Part shown: positions 44,691 to 53,700 of the stretch, piece by piece
Numbering within the stretch: position 1 is the first letter of the stretch
Layout of the letters: each line of letters opens with the position of its first letter
Source: Arthrobacter sp. Soil782
Lineage (GTDB): Bacteria; Actinomycetota; Actinomycetes; Actinomycetales; Micrococcaceae
Assembly: GCF_001428435.1 (NCBI RefSeq)
Contig: NZ_LMSO01000001.1
Location: 1 to 64,000 of the forward strand
DNA: 64,000 bases
Reading direction: 5' to 3'
Position numbers and translations under genes: made by a program
Notes under the pieces: generated by a model
What the model saw: the letters and a program-made list of their open reading frames with translations, nothing else
What the model was told of the DNA's origin: nothing
Databases searched by the model: none

Positions 44691-46246
44691 ACCCGCTCTT
44701 TCTTGTCTGCTTCGGTCAGGAGGGTCTCAAGTTCGCTGCCCGGCCCGGGATCGCAGCCGGTGGCGCCCGGCTTTTCGGCCGGATCAGCCCGCTCAAGGAG
44801 GTTTTTGCCGCGGCGGTCTTCCTCGGGAAGCTTGATCGGGTAGTTCCCGGTGAAGCACGCCGTGCAGAGCCGCTCCCGCGGCTGCTTGGTGGCTTCGATC
44901 ATGCCGTCCTCGGAAATGTAGGCCAGGCTGTCTGCGCCGATCGACGCGGCGATCTCATCCACTGCCGCGCCGTTGGCGATCAGCTCCGCGCGTGAGGCAA
45001 AGTCGATGCCGTAGAAGCACGGCCAGCGCACCGGCGGGGAGGAGATCTTGATGTGAACTTCGGCGGCGCCGGCCTCGCGCAGCATCCGCACCACGGCCCG
45101 CTGGGTGTTGCCGCGGACGATGGAGTCATCAACTACGATGATCCGCTTCCCCTTGATGACGGACTCCAGCGCGTTGAGCTTCAGCCGGATGCCCAGTTGG
45201 CGGAGCGTCTGGCTGGGCTGGATGAAGGTGCGCCCCACGTACGCGTTCTTCACGAATCCGTGGGCAAACGGAATCCCGGACTGCTCAGCGAAACCAACTG
45301 CGGCGGGTGTGCCGGATTCCGGAACCGGAATGACGACGTCGGCTTCCGCCTTGTTCTCCCGGGCCAGCTGCCGGCCCATTTCGACGCGCGAATCATAGAC
45401 CGAGCGGCCGGCGATCGAGGCGTCGGGCCGGGCAAGGTACACATACTCGAAAACGCAACCGGCCGGCGTGGTCGGTGCAAAGCGGCGGGAACGGACGCCG
45501 CCCTCGTCGATCGCTATGAACTCGCCGGGCTCAATCTCACGGATGATGCTGGCGCCCACGGTGGCGAGCGCAGCCTGCTCCGACGCGACAACCCAGCCGC
45601 GCTCCAGCCGGCCAAGCACCAGCGGACGGACACCGTGGGGGTCGCGTGCGGCGTACAGGGTGCCCTCATCCATGAACACGAAGCAGAACGCGCCCTCAAT
45701 GGTTGGCAGGAGGTCCATGGCGGTGTCTTCGAGGGAGCGGCCGTCATCCCCGGCCAGCAGGGTGGTGACCAGGGCTGTATCCGAGGTGTTGCCCTGCGCC
45801 ATCTCTCCGGAGCGCGGCTTACCATGACGGTTGAGGACGGTCTGGTAGAGATCGGCCGAGTTGGTGAGGTTGCCGTTATGAGCCAGGGCAACGGTGCCTA
45901 CGGCGGTGGCGCCGAGGGTGGGCTGCGCGTTGGCCCAGTTGGAGGACCCGGTGGTGGAGTAGCGGCAGTGGCCCACCGCAATGTGGCCGGTGAGGGTGTT
46001 CAGCGTGGCCTCGTCGAAGACCTGGGACACCAGACCCATGTCTTTGTAGACGTTGATCCGGGTGCCGTCACTGGTGGCGATGCCCGCTGACTCCTGGCCG
46101 CGGTGCTGCAGCGCATACAACCCGTAGTAGGTCAGTTTGGCGACTTCCTCGCCGGGGGCCCAGACGCCGAAGACGCCGCAGGCATCCTGGGGGCCTTTTT
46201 CGCCGGGAAGTAGATCATGGGAAAGCTGTCCGTCACCGCGCACCAT
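44687..46246 (-). CDS. purF: Amidophosphoribosyltransferase
   Basis: 519 residues. A 22-residue propeptide-like N-terminus precedes the catalytic Cys in QDACGVFGVWAPG (residues 20-32), which becomes N-terminal after cleavage in this class. The glutaminase domain contains GLYALQHRGQESAGIA and IAVGHCRYSTTGSSNWAN. The PRTase domain has RIIVVDDSIVRGNTQRAVV, the PRPP-binding loop. First committed step of purine synthesis (PRPP plus glutamine to PRA). It is the first gene of the purF-purM transcript, unless the small membrane protein upstream belongs too. Confidence 0.97.
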   Translation of the reverse strand: MVRGDGQLSHDLLPGEKGPQDACGVFGVWAPGEEVAKLTYYGLYALQHRGQESAGIATSDGTRINVYKDMGLVSQVFDEATLNTLTGHIAVGHCRYSTTGSSNWANAQPTLGATAVGTVALAHNGNLTNSADLYQTVLNRHGKPRSGEMAQGNTSDTALVTTLLAGDDGRSLEDTAMDLLPTIEGAFCFVFMDEGTLYAARDPHGVRPLVLGRLERGWVVASEQAALATVGASIIREIEPGEFIAIDEGGVRSRRFAPTTPAGCVFEYVYLARPDASIAGRSVYDSRVEMGRQLARENKAEADVVIPVPESGTPAAVGFAEQSGIPFAHGFVKNAYVGRTFIQPSQTLRQLGIRLKLNALESVIKGKRIIVVDDSIVRGNTQRAVVRMLREAGAAEVHIKISSPPVRWPCFYGIDFASRAELIANGAAVDEIAASIGADSLAYISEDGMIEATKQPRERLCTACFTGNYPIKLPEEDRRGKNLLERADPAEKPGATGCDPGPGSELETLLTEADKKERV

Positions 46247-46287
46247 TACCCCATTCTCTCACGGCGTAATGAGGCTGGATTGCCGGG

Positions 46288-46575
46288 CTATTCGTCGTCG
46301 GTGCGCTCCGCCGTCGCCTGCTTCATCCGGCGTACGCTGATCCGGTCGAGCAGCAGCGCCAGGAGACCACCGACCAGCACTCCGGGGATCGCGAAAACCA
46401 CCGTGAAGAAGCCCAGGACGGACTCGCGGGTCAGCGTGGGGTCAGCGGGGCCGGTGTAGGCCACGATCAGCGCGGCGATGAATCCGATCAACGCACCGAG
46501 GCCCATGAACGGACCGAATTTCGGCGCCCGTCGAATGGTGACCTGCCGGCGCTCTGGAGGCTGCTGCGAACTCAT
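46288..46575 (-). CDS. Small two-helix membrane protein, unknown
   Basis: 95 residues: a basic N-terminus (MSSQQPPERRQVTIRRAPKF), two hydrophobic segments (FMGLGALIGFIAALIVAYTG and VLGFFTVVFAIPGVLVGGLL) and a charged tail DRISVRRMKQATAERTDDE. I do not recognise a named family with confidence; proteins of this size and pattern are common beside purF in this group. It lies 41 bases upstream of purF and 18 bases after the DUF2079 gene. Confidence 0.75.
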   Translation of the reverse strand: MSSQQPPERRQVTIRRAPKFGPFMGLGALIGFIAALIVAYTGPADPTLTRESVLGFFTVVFAIPGVLVGGLLALLLDRISVRRMKQATAERTDDE

Positions 46576-46593
46576 GGTTCAAGGCTACCGGGA

Positions 46594-48042
46594 TCAGGTC
46601 TCCCGCTTGACCAGCTGGTACCCGGCCTCATCGAAGACCAAGGTGTAATCCTCGCCCGGATAGGTTTCCTCAACGTGCTGTTCCGCGCTGGCCGGGCGGG
46701 TGGGCCCCCAGCTCCAGTCCTCGGCGTCGACCACCAGGTAGTCAGGCGCCGGGTTCTCATTGCCGATCCAGTACACCTCGGCCTCCGGCACCAGGTACGG
46801 CATCAGCAACACGCCGGACTCAACCGTTGCGTCGGATGGAATCTTGTCCATCATCCGGTGCGCCGCATCCCAGCGCGGCGACTGCTGAAACGTCTCCGGC
46901 TTCGCAAGCGCAGCCAGTGGCTGCCCGGGCAGCAGCATGAGAGCCACCACACTGACCACTGGTACGACGGCGGCGCTATAGGAGCGCAGCCAGCCGTGCC
47001 TGCTCTCGCGGGCGCGAAGAATCGCATGAATGAGCGCGGCGAACAGGATGGGCATGAGGACGGCGTTGTAGTGCCAGTCCGGCCCCCAGTAGGACTCATT
47101 CCCCGCAGCGAAACGCCACATCAGGGTAGGAAGCAACACCGCGGCCAGCGGCGAGCGGAGGAACAGGAACCCGCCGGCAAGGAGCAGCAGCCACAGCGTC
47201 TGGTACTTCTCCACGACCGTCATCATGGTGATCATGGTGCCCACGGGGTTGGCCAGGAGCGCGGCCACGTCAATGCGGTCGGAGTAGTCGTAGGTGCCGC
47301 CGGTGTTCAGCGCCGGCAGGACGACCCCGACCGACAGGACTACCCAGGCGAGCCCCCAGACTGCCAGCCCCAGACCGGCCTGGTAGCGGCGTCGGAAGCG
47401 CCAGGCCAGCACCAGCCCGAACGCGAAGACAGTCAGCCCCATATCCTCCTTCACGAACACCAGCAGTGCGCCCGCGACGACGGCGGTGCGCAGCCGGCCC
47501 TCGATATACGCCTCCAACGCCAGCGCCAGCAGGGGCAGTGCCAGCGCCACCTCATGAAACTGCACAGCGACGGCGGCCTGGATGCCCCAGGACAGGCCGT
47601 AGGCGGCTCCAAGGAAGAGCCCCGGGACGCGCCCAACATGCCGCACGGCCAGGCGAGTGAGAATCAGGACCGACCAGCCCACCAGCAGGTTCTGGAGGAC
47701 CAGCAGGGTCAATCCGGACGGGAAGAGCGCATACACGGGTCCCAGGATGACGAGCAGGGGGTGGAAATGGTCGCCGAGGAGGTTGAACCCGTCCCCTTTG
47801 ATCGGCACGATGGGCGCGTCGAACCCCGCATAGGCCTTGGCGAGCTGGGTGAAGATGCCGAGGTCCCAGGACGGGGTGTCGAACCGGTTCCACTGAGCGA
47901 CCGAGAAGATCGTGTACAGGGCGGTGACAACACCGGCAACCACCCAGGCTTCCACGGGCTGCCGGCGAAGGGCAGTGAGCGCGCCACGCAATCCCCGGAC
48001 AAGGAGGTTCGGCTGCGTGGCATGGTGGCGCTCGAGGATCAT
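46594..48042 (-). CDS. DUF2079 polytopic membrane protein (glycosyltransferase-C-like fold)
   Basis: 482 residues. The family's N-terminal signature is clear: YTIFSVAQWNRFDTPSWDLG (about 42-61), followed by IFTQLAKAYAG, then GDGFNLLGDHFHPLLVILGP at about 83-102, the conserved acidic/His segment in an extracytoplasmic loop. About ten membrane helices follow. DUF2079 members are thought to be membrane transferases, but the activity is unproven. Start ATG overlaps the stop of the sterol-carrier-like gene by 4 bases. Confidence 0.85.
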   Translation of the reverse strand: MILERHHATQPNLLVRGLRGALTALRRQPVEAWVVAGVVTALYTIFSVAQWNRFDTPSWDLGIFTQLAKAYAGFDAPIVPIKGDGFNLLGDHFHPLLVILGPVYALFPSGLTLLVLQNLLVGWSVLILTRLAVRHVGRVPGLFLGAAYGLSWGIQAAVAVQFHEVALALPLLALALEAYIEGRLRTAVVAGALLVFVKEDMGLTVFAFGLVLAWRFRRRYQAGLGLAVWGLAWVVLSVGVVLPALNTGGTYDYSDRIDVAALLANPVGTMITMMTVVEKYQTLWLLLLAGGFLFLRSPLAAVLLPTLMWRFAAGNESYWGPDWHYNAVLMPILFAALIHAILRARESRHGWLRSYSAAVVPVVSVVALMLLPGQPLAALAKPETFQQSPRWDAAHRMMDKIPSDATVESGVLLMPYLVPEAEVYWIGNENPAPDYLVVDAEDWSWGPTRPASAEQHVEETYPGEDYTLVFDEAGYQLVKRET

Positions 48043-48428
48043 GCCGGGCCTGTCGCGGGCCTGCGCGGTGCCTGGGGAAACAGTGGCAGGAGCGCGGAGA
48101 GGTCCGCCCGCTGACCGGATGCCGCGACTGCGCCGGAGGTGAGGGCTTCGGCCCAGGTCAGGGTCCCCAGGACGAGGGCGAGCCAGGTGTCAGCATCGGT
48201 TTCAATGACGTTGGGCGGGGTTCCGCGGGTATGGCGGGGACCCTCGACGCACTGCGTCACGCCCAGTGGCGGGACGCGCACTTCCACGCTGTTGCCGGGT
48301 GCGCGGAAGGCGAGCTCCTCCAGGGAATAGCGAACCGCCGTCGTGCGTTCTGTGCGGTCAGTGCTGCCGGCGGCCACCGCGCGGACTGCAGCGTTGCCGT
48401 CCGCGGGTGGGATACGCCGTCTCGCCAT
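48039..48428 (-). CDS. Sterol-carrier-family (MSCP) small protein
   Basis: 129 residues from ATG 48428. After a basic N-terminus (MARRRIPPADGNAAVRA) it contains YSLEELAFRAPGNSVEVRVPP, GVTQCVEGPRHTRGTPPNVI and ETDADTWLALVLGTLTWAEA. The PxxVIETDADTWLALxxG pattern is that of the bacterial sterol carrier protein (mycothiol-like SCP2 fold) family, usually found beside purF in actinobacteria. Role unknown. It follows the asparaginase gene by 2 bases. Confidence 0.85.
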   Translation of the reverse strand: MARRRIPPADGNAAVRAVAAGSTDRTERTTAVRYSLEELAFRAPGNSVEVRVPPLGVTQCVEGPRHTRGTPPNVIETDADTWLALVLGTLTWAEALTSGAVAASGQRADLSALLPLFPQAPRRPATGPA

Positions 48429-48430
48429 GG

Positions 48431-49435
48431 TCAGTCCAGCAGCGCCATGACCGGAGCGGCGAGGCGCAGTTGGCCGACGGGCTCGCCGCCGCCCAGCACG
48501 GGCTGCACAACCTTCTCCAGTACCGGTGCTACAGCCTCCGCCTCGAGGGCACCTGAGGCGGCCAGAAGAGTGAGCCCTACCAGTGTGGTGGCGCGGATAT
48601 TGCCGTCCAGGATCTTGAGCGCCATGGACACGCCGGTGGGTGTAGCCATGACGAGGACGCCCTCGGCTCCGTTCTTCGCCAGGATCCCGAGGTCTTCCAT
48701 CACTACCGAATTCTCGCGTCCGTGGCCGTGGACCGCCCACGGATAATCCAGCATGGCGGTTGCGATGGTGGCCGCGCGGGCATCGGCGTTTTTGTCACTG
48801 GGGGCCTTGGCGATCTTGCCGATTCCCCGCGCGAGACCGGTGAGTGAAACGGCGCCGAGCGGAGCGCCGCAGCCGTCCACTGCCCAGTGCTCCACTTTCT
48901 CTTCGGTGTATTCCTCGATGATGGCGGCGATGCGCTGCTGCAGCGGGTGGCCGCGATCCAGGTAGGTCTTGTGGTCCCACGAGTTTTCGGTGCAGGCCCA
49001 GAGAAAAGCGGCGTGCTTGCCGGAGCAGTTGAAGGCTACCCGCTGGCGGCCCTTGTCGCTGCGGATGAGCGAGTGTCGGGCTTCCTCGTCCTGCGGCCAG
49101 TCAGCCGGGCACTGCAGGTCCTCCTCGGTGACTCCGGCGGCGCTCAGCATGGACTTCACGACGTCCATGTGTTCGAAACTGCCGACATGGCTGGCAGCTG
49201 CCAACGCAACCTGGGCTCCGCGGAGCGGGACGCCGGCCTGCATGGCAGCCAGTGCCTGGAACGGCTTCAGGGTGGAGCGGGGGAAGATCGGCGCGTTGAC
49301 GTCACCGAGTTCCGTGACGGTGGTGCCGTCCGCTGCGAGGACCACGGCTGAGCCGATGTGGCGGGACTCAATGAAGCCGTTGCGCTCCAGGACCGCGAGG
49401 TCAACCGCGCTGGAGGAGGTAAAAGTGGAGGGCAT
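48431..49435 (-). CDS. Type II-like asparaginase (PF06089 family)
   Basis: 334 residues from ATG 49435; an ATG six codons upstream (49453) is an alternative. Diagnostic segments: RNGFIESRHIGSAVVLAADG, FPRSTLKPFQALAAMQAG (with the STLKP nucleophile region), AASHVGSFEHMDVVKSML, NCSGKHAAFLWAC and VDGCGAPLGAVSLTGLARG. This is the Rhizobium-type asparaginase fold, unrelated to E. coli AnsA/B. Hydrolyses asparagine to aspartate and ammonia. First gene of the asparaginase, sterol-carrier, DUF2079 run. Confidence 0.92.
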   Translation of the reverse strand: MPSTFTSSSAVDLAVLERNGFIESRHIGSAVVLAADGTTVTELGDVNAPIFPRSTLKPFQALAAMQAGVPLRGAQVALAAASHVGSFEHMDVVKSMLSAAGVTEEDLQCPADWPQDEEARHSLIRSDKGRQRVAFNCSGKHAAFLWACTENSWDHKTYLDRGHPLQQRIAAIIEEYTEEKVEHWAVDGCGAPLGAVSLTGLARGIGKIAKAPSDKNADARAATIATAMLDYPWAVHGHGRENSVVMEDLGILAKNGAEGVLVMATPTGVSMALKILDGNIRATTLVGLTLLAASGALEAEAVAPVLEKVVQPVLGGGEPVGQLRLAAPVMALLD

Positions 49436-49525
49436 GGTTCCAGTATTACGCATCGTCGAGGCGGATGTAGCTTGTGCCCACCGGAGGGAACGGGTCATCC
49501 GATGGGCACAAGGATAGGGGCGGTC

Positions 49526-51127
49526 CTACTCTGCTGAGAACTGGACCGTGTGCCAGCCCGATGCGCCGTCGGGAACGGTATCGGCACGCTCTTCGGTCTG
49601 GACGCCGTCGGGATCATAAGCCCGTGAGCGGATCCGGTGGGAACCGGGCTCGAGCTGCACTTCGTGGGTCCACTGCCGCCAGGTGTCCACGGTGTATTCG
49701 GCCGCGAGAGTGGCTTCCTCCCAGGGCCCGTTGTCAATCTGGACTTCCACCTTGTCGATGCCGCGGTTCTGCGCCCAGGCAGTGCCGCCCACCCGGAAGG
49801 TACCGGCAGCCACGTTGCCGAACGGCCGCGGAACCTCAATACGAGACTGCGTCTTGATCGGGCCCTTCTCAGCCCAGCCGCGGTCCGTCCAGTAAGCCGT
49901 GGCGTCCGCGAAACGGGTCACTTCAAGGTCCACCACCCATTTGGTGGCTGACACGTACCCGTACAGCCCAGGGACCACCATGCGCACCGGATAGCCGTGC
50001 TCGAGGGGCAGCGGCTCGTCATTCATGGCTACTGCGAGGATGGCGTCCCGCTCATCCTGCAGGATGGGCAGGGGAGTGGAGGCGCTGAAGCCGTCGGTGC
50101 TGGTGGAGAGGACCATGTCAGCGCCTTCGGTGGGACGGGCGCGTGCAAGGAGCTCGCGGATGGGGTAACCGAGCCACTTGGCGTTGCCGATCAGCTCCCC
50201 GCCTACCGGGTTGGAGACACAGGTCAGCGTGATGTGCCGTTCGATCAGTTCGGAATTTAGCAGGTCCTGGAAGTTGATGCGGATCTCTTCCTCCACCATG
50301 CCGTGCACGCGCAACTCCCAGGTGTCCACATCGATGGTGGGGACCTGCAGGGCCGTGTCGATCCGGTAGAACTCCGGATTGGGGGTCAGCCACGGCTCAA
50401 CCCCGTCCAGGTCCACGTCCACACCCGGTGGGACCGGCATCGCAGGGCTGGCGGGTGCCGGGAAGCTCAGGCGCTCGCGGGCAACATTGACGGTGTTGCG
50501 GATTCCACTGACGACGGCGCCTCCCGCTGCCGTCGCGGCTGCGACGACGGCGGTGACCCCCGCTGCCGCGAAGAACCCGCGCCTGCTGACGGAAGCCTTT
50601 GTCCCGCCCGGGCGGGAACCGCCAGCGTTGAAGGCGCCGTCGTCGTCGTTGGTTGTGGTCTCGGTCTGTGGCTGCGCCGAATGCAGTTTCCGGATCATCC
50701 AGCGGAGCGCGGCCAGGCCGGCCAGTGTGCCGATCACCGAAGGGATCGCGTCACTTACGGATGCACCGGCACGGGAGACGACGGCGGCAACCATCACGGC
50801 GCCCATGAGGAGGACACCGGCCACGCCAAGGATCCAGCGCCGCCATGCCAGGTAGCCGAGGATCGCGGCGAGGATGATGATGGTGACGGCCATGCCGACG
50901 AAGAGCGCGAGCTTGTCGTTGGTGCCGAAGGTGTCGATCGCGAAGTCCTTCAACCAGGCCGGCGTGAAGTCGATGAACGTGGAGCCGAGTGCAATCAGCG
51001 GGGCCGACCGGGTGGAGAAGAAGGCACCGATCAGCTCGGCCACACCGAGGACCAGCCCGGCAGCGAGTATGCCCGCAAGCATGGCTAGTGTCGTGGCGGC
51101 GCGGCTGGAGGTGCGAACGGCTTTCAT
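49526..51127 (-). CDS. Membrane-anchored molybdopterin oxidoreductase (sulfite oxidase / YedY-like)
   Basis: 533 residues from ATG 51127. N-terminal 150 residues contain four membrane segments (LAMLAGILAAGLVLGVAELI, LALFVGMAVTIIILAAILGY, then two shorter ones). A twin-arginine-like SVSRRGFFAAAGVTAVVAAA lies at about 178. The oxidoreductase domain follows, with YRIDTALQVPTIDVDTWELR and the molybdenum-ligand Cys in HITLTCVSNPVGG at about 302. The Mo-co dimerisation domain ends the protein (WAQNRGIDKVEVQIDNGPWE). The catalytic domain faces outside. Divergent from purD. Confidence 0.9.
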   Translation of the reverse strand: MKAVRTSSRAATTLAMLAGILAAGLVLGVAELIGAFFSTRSAPLIALGSTFIDFTPAWLKDFAIDTFGTNDKLALFVGMAVTIIILAAILGYLAWRRWILGVAGVLLMGAVMVAAVVSRAGASVSDAIPSVIGTLAGLAALRWMIRKLHSAQPQTETTTNDDDGAFNAGGSRPGGTKASVSRRGFFAAAGVTAVVAAATAAGGAVVSGIRNTVNVARERLSFPAPASPAMPVPPGVDVDLDGVEPWLTPNPEFYRIDTALQVPTIDVDTWELRVHGMVEEEIRINFQDLLNSELIERHITLTCVSNPVGGELIGNAKWLGYPIRELLARARPTEGADMVLSTSTDGFSASTPLPILQDERDAILAVAMNDEPLPLEHGYPVRMVVPGLYGYVSATKWVVDLEVTRFADATAYWTDRGWAEKGPIKTQSRIEVPRPFGNVAAGTFRVGGTAWAQNRGIDKVEVQIDNGPWEEATLAAEYTVDTWRQWTHEVQLEPGSHRIRSRAYDPDGVQTEERADTVPDGASGWHTVQFSAE

Positions 51128-51241
51128 ACTGGGTGTTCGGAGAGACAGACCCGGTGTATTGGTATTCCGGACGTGCCGGCTGACTTCACAGTTTCTGCGG
51201 CCAGTAGTTGGGTGGGGGAGGACCCAGTACCCTGAACTACT

Positions 51242-52567
51242 GTGAAGGTTCTCGTTATTGGCCCTGGAGGCCGCGAACACGCCCTTGTCCGAGCGCTCCT
51301 TGCCGATCCATTCGTAAGCGAGGTGCATGCGGCTCCCGGGAACGCCGGAATGGCGCAGGATGTCCCCGTGCACAGCATCGATGCGAATGACCCGACTGCT
51401 GTGACGGAACTGGCTGGGCGGCTCGGTTCCGACCTCGTGGTTGTGGGCCCTGAGGCTCCGTTGGCTGCCGGTGTGTCGGACGCGCTGATCGCCGCCGGCA
51501 TCCCCGTCTTCGGACCCACGAAAGCTGCGGCGCAAATCGAGGCCTCGAAGGCGTTCGCCAAGCAGATCATGGCCGCCGCCGGTGTTCCCACCGCCATGGC
51601 GAAGGTCGCGTCAACTGCAGCCGAAGCCGAAGAGGCGCTGGACTCCTTCGGCGCACCGTATGTGGTCAAGGATGACGGCCTGGCTGCGGGCAAGGGCGTG
51701 GTGGTCACGTCGGACCGGGCTGCCGCCCTTGAACACGCCGAGGTGTGCTTTGGCGCCGGCGGCTCGGTGGTGATCGAGGAATACCTTGACGGCCCCGAGG
51801 TGTCCCTGTTTGTCCTCTCGGACGGCACCAGCGTGGTGCCACTTGCCCCGGCACAGGACTTCAAGCGCATCTTCGACGATGACGAAGGACCGAATACCGG
51901 CGGCATGGGTGCCTACTCGCCGCTGGAATGGGTGCCGTCCGGTCTGGTGGATGAGGTGATTGAGCGCGTTGCGCTGCCCACCATCGAGGAGATGGCACGC
52001 CGCGGCACTCCGTTCACGGGGGTCCTGTACTGCGGGCTCGCGCTCACTTCGCGCGGGCTGCGCGTGATCGAGTTCAACGCCCGCTTCGGGGATCCCGAGA
52101 CACAGGCCGTGCTGGCCCGGCTCAAGACGCCTCTGGGTGGCGTCCTGCTCGCTGCTGCAAAGGGGGAGCTGGACACGGTCGACAACCTGAACTGGTCATC
52201 GGAGGCCGCGGTCGCCGTGGTCCTCGCGTCAGCAAACTACCCCGATTCACCGCGCACCGGCGATGAAATCCGTGGTCTCGCGGACGCGGCTGCCCTGGAT
52301 GGCGTGTCCGTGCTGCACGCGGGCACTGCGCTGAGTGAAGACGGTTCGGTGGTCTCCGCCGGTGGGCGGGTGCTTGCCGTCGTCGGGCTGGGGGAGGACC
52401 TGGCGGAAGCGCGGAGCAAAGCGTACGACGGCGTGCGCCGCCTTGACCTGGACGGCGGCCAGTACCGCACGGATATTGCTGCGAAGGCCGCGCGGGGCGA
52501 GGTTGTTGTTTCGCAGCCGGTTTCCCAGCCAGCTTCAGCGGCGGGTTCAGAGACGGGCGGGGCATAG
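51242..52567 (+). CDS. purD: Phosphoribosylamine-glycine ligase
   Basis: 441 residues from GTG 51242. ATP-grasp enzyme: MKVLVIGPGGREHALVRAL at the N-terminus, LVVVGPEAPLAAGVSDAL, DDGLAAGKGVVVTSD (ATP loop), EYLDGPEVSLFVLSDG and EFNARFGDPETQAVLARL. It joins phosphoribosylamine and glycine, step 2 of purine synthesis. It precedes purC by 2 bases and is divergent from the molybdopterin oxidoreductase gene. Confidence 0.97.
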   Translation: MKVLVIGPGGREHALVRALLADPFVSEVHAAPGNAGMAQDVPVHSIDANDPTAVTELAGRLGSDLVVVGPEAPLAAGVSDALIAAGIPVFGPTKAAAQIEASKAFAKQIMAAAGVPTAMAKVASTAAEAEEALDSFGAPYVVKDDGLAAGKGVVVTSDRAAALEHAEVCFGAGGSVVIEEYLDGPEVSLFVLSDGTSVVPLAPAQDFKRIFDDDEGPNTGGMGAYSPLEWVPSGLVDEVIERVALPTIEEMARRGTPFTGVLYCGLALTSRGLRVIEFNARFGDPETQAVLARLKTPLGGVLLAAAKGELDTVDNLNWSSEAAVAVVLASANYPDSPRTGDEIRGLADAAALDGVSVLHAGTALSEDGSVVSAGGRVLAVVGLGEDLAEARSKAYDGVRRLDLDGGQYRTDIAAKAARGEVVVSQPVSQPASAAGSETGGA

Positions 52568-52569
52568 GG

Positions 52570-53436
52570 ATGGCACAGGAACTTGCGGGTTGGCGGCACA
52601 TCTACTCCGGGAAGGTTCGGGACCTGTATGAACCCGTGACGGGAGAGGACGACCGCGTGCTGGTGGTCGCCAGTGACCGGATCAGCGCCTACGACTTTGT
52701 GCTGTCCTCCGAGATCCCGGACAAGGGACGCGTTCTGACCCAGCTGAGCCTGTGGTGGTTCGAGCAACTGGCCGGCATCCCCAACCACGTCCTGTCCACC
52801 GACGTTCCCGCCGAGGTTGAGGGCCGGGCCATGATCTGTCAGCGGTTGGACATGTACCCCGTCGAGTGCATAGCGCGTGGATACCTGACCGGTTCCGGGC
52901 TCCTCGAGTACAACGAGTCAAGGACGGTGTGTGAGCTGCCGCTGCCGGAAGGCCTGGTGGACGGCTCCCGTTTGCGCGAGCCCCTGTTCACGCCGTCGGC
53001 CAAGGCTGAGGTGGGGGAGCACGACGAGAACATTACCTATGACGCCGTCGTCATGATGCTGGGGGATGATCTCGCCGCGAAGCTGCGCTCGCTGACGCTC
53101 GATATCTACTCCCGCGCGGAGTCGATTGCGCTGGATCGCGGGATCATCCTTGCGGACACCAAGGTGGAGTTCGGAATGTCCCGCTCCGGTGAAGTGACCC
53201 TCGGCGACGAGGTGCTGACGCCGGATTCGTCGCGGTTTTGGGACGCGGCCCTGTACTCGCCGGGGAAGTCACAGCCCTCCTTCGACAAGCAGTTTGTCCG
53301 CGACTGGCTCACGTCCGACGACGCCGGTTGGGACCGTGTGTCAGAACCGCCTGCACTGCCCGCGGAGGTTATCGCGAAGACACGCGCCCGGTACATCGAA
53401 GCCTACGAGCGGCTGACCGGCCGGACGTTCGTCTGA
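52570..53436 (+). CDS. purC: SAICAR synthetase
   Basis: 288 residues. Signatures: WRHIYSGKVRDLYEPVTGED (N-terminal ATP loop), VVASDRISAYDFVLSSEIPD, MYPVECIARGYLTGSGLLEY, LADTKVEFGMSRSGEVTLGD and DEVLTPDSSRFWDAALYSPG. It adds aspartate to CAIR, step 8 of purine synthesis in this pathway. Second gene of purD-purC, followed by a terminator and the tRNA-Pro gene. Confidence 0.97.
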   Translation: MAQELAGWRHIYSGKVRDLYEPVTGEDDRVLVVASDRISAYDFVLSSEIPDKGRVLTQLSLWWFEQLAGIPNHVLSTDVPAEVEGRAMICQRLDMYPVECIARGYLTGSGLLEYNESRTVCELPLPEGLVDGSRLREPLFTPSAKAEVGEHDENITYDAVVMMLGDDLAAKLRSLTLDIYSRAESIALDRGIILADTKVEFGMSRSGEVTLGDEVLTPDSSRFWDAALYSPGKSQPSFDKQFVRDWLTSDDAGWDRVSEPPALPAEVIAKTRARYIEAYERLTGRTFV

Positions 53437-53478
53437 CCTCGCTTCGTGTGACGCTTCACCGCGTCTGACACAGAAACG

Positions 53479-53514
53479 AAAAGGTGCCCGCAGTGTGAAC
53501 TGCGGGCACCTTTT
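53479..53514 (+). terminator. Strong intrinsic terminator after purC
   Basis: AAAAGGTGCCCGCAG (53479-53493) and CTGCGGGCACCTTTT (53500-53514) are perfect 15-bp complements with a 6-nt loop. The T-rich stretch TTTTCTTC ends it. Works for both strands and also separates the tRNA gene. Confidence 0.93.
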
Positions 53515-53520
53515 CTTCAG

Positions 53521-53597
53521 TGGTCGGGGTGACAGGATTTGAACCTGCGGCCTCGTCGTCCCGAACGACGCGCGCTACCAAGCTGCGCCACACCCCG
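53521..53597 (-). tRNA. tRNA-Pro (anticodon CGG)
   Basis: The minus strand folds as a full cloverleaf. The acceptor ends pair as CGGGGTG with CACCCCG, the D loop contains AGCTTGGTAG, the anticodon loop is TTCGGGA (anticodon at 53563-53561) and the T arm contains GGTTCAAATCC. The 3' CCA is encoded (53523-53521). It reads CCG codons. Confidence 0.96.
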
Positions 53598-53700
53598 ATT
53601 GAGCTGTTCCGGGAAGCCCCGAAAGCAACCTCTCAAGGATAACGGACAACGGCGTCCCTGACGAACCAGCGCGCCATGGACAGCAGCTCGGTGACCGGCA

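Noticed and set aside
46675-48114. Long open frame (479 codons) on the plus strand
   Set aside because: Antisense of the DUF2079 gene; very rich in Q, H, R and E with no hydrophobic core or motif.
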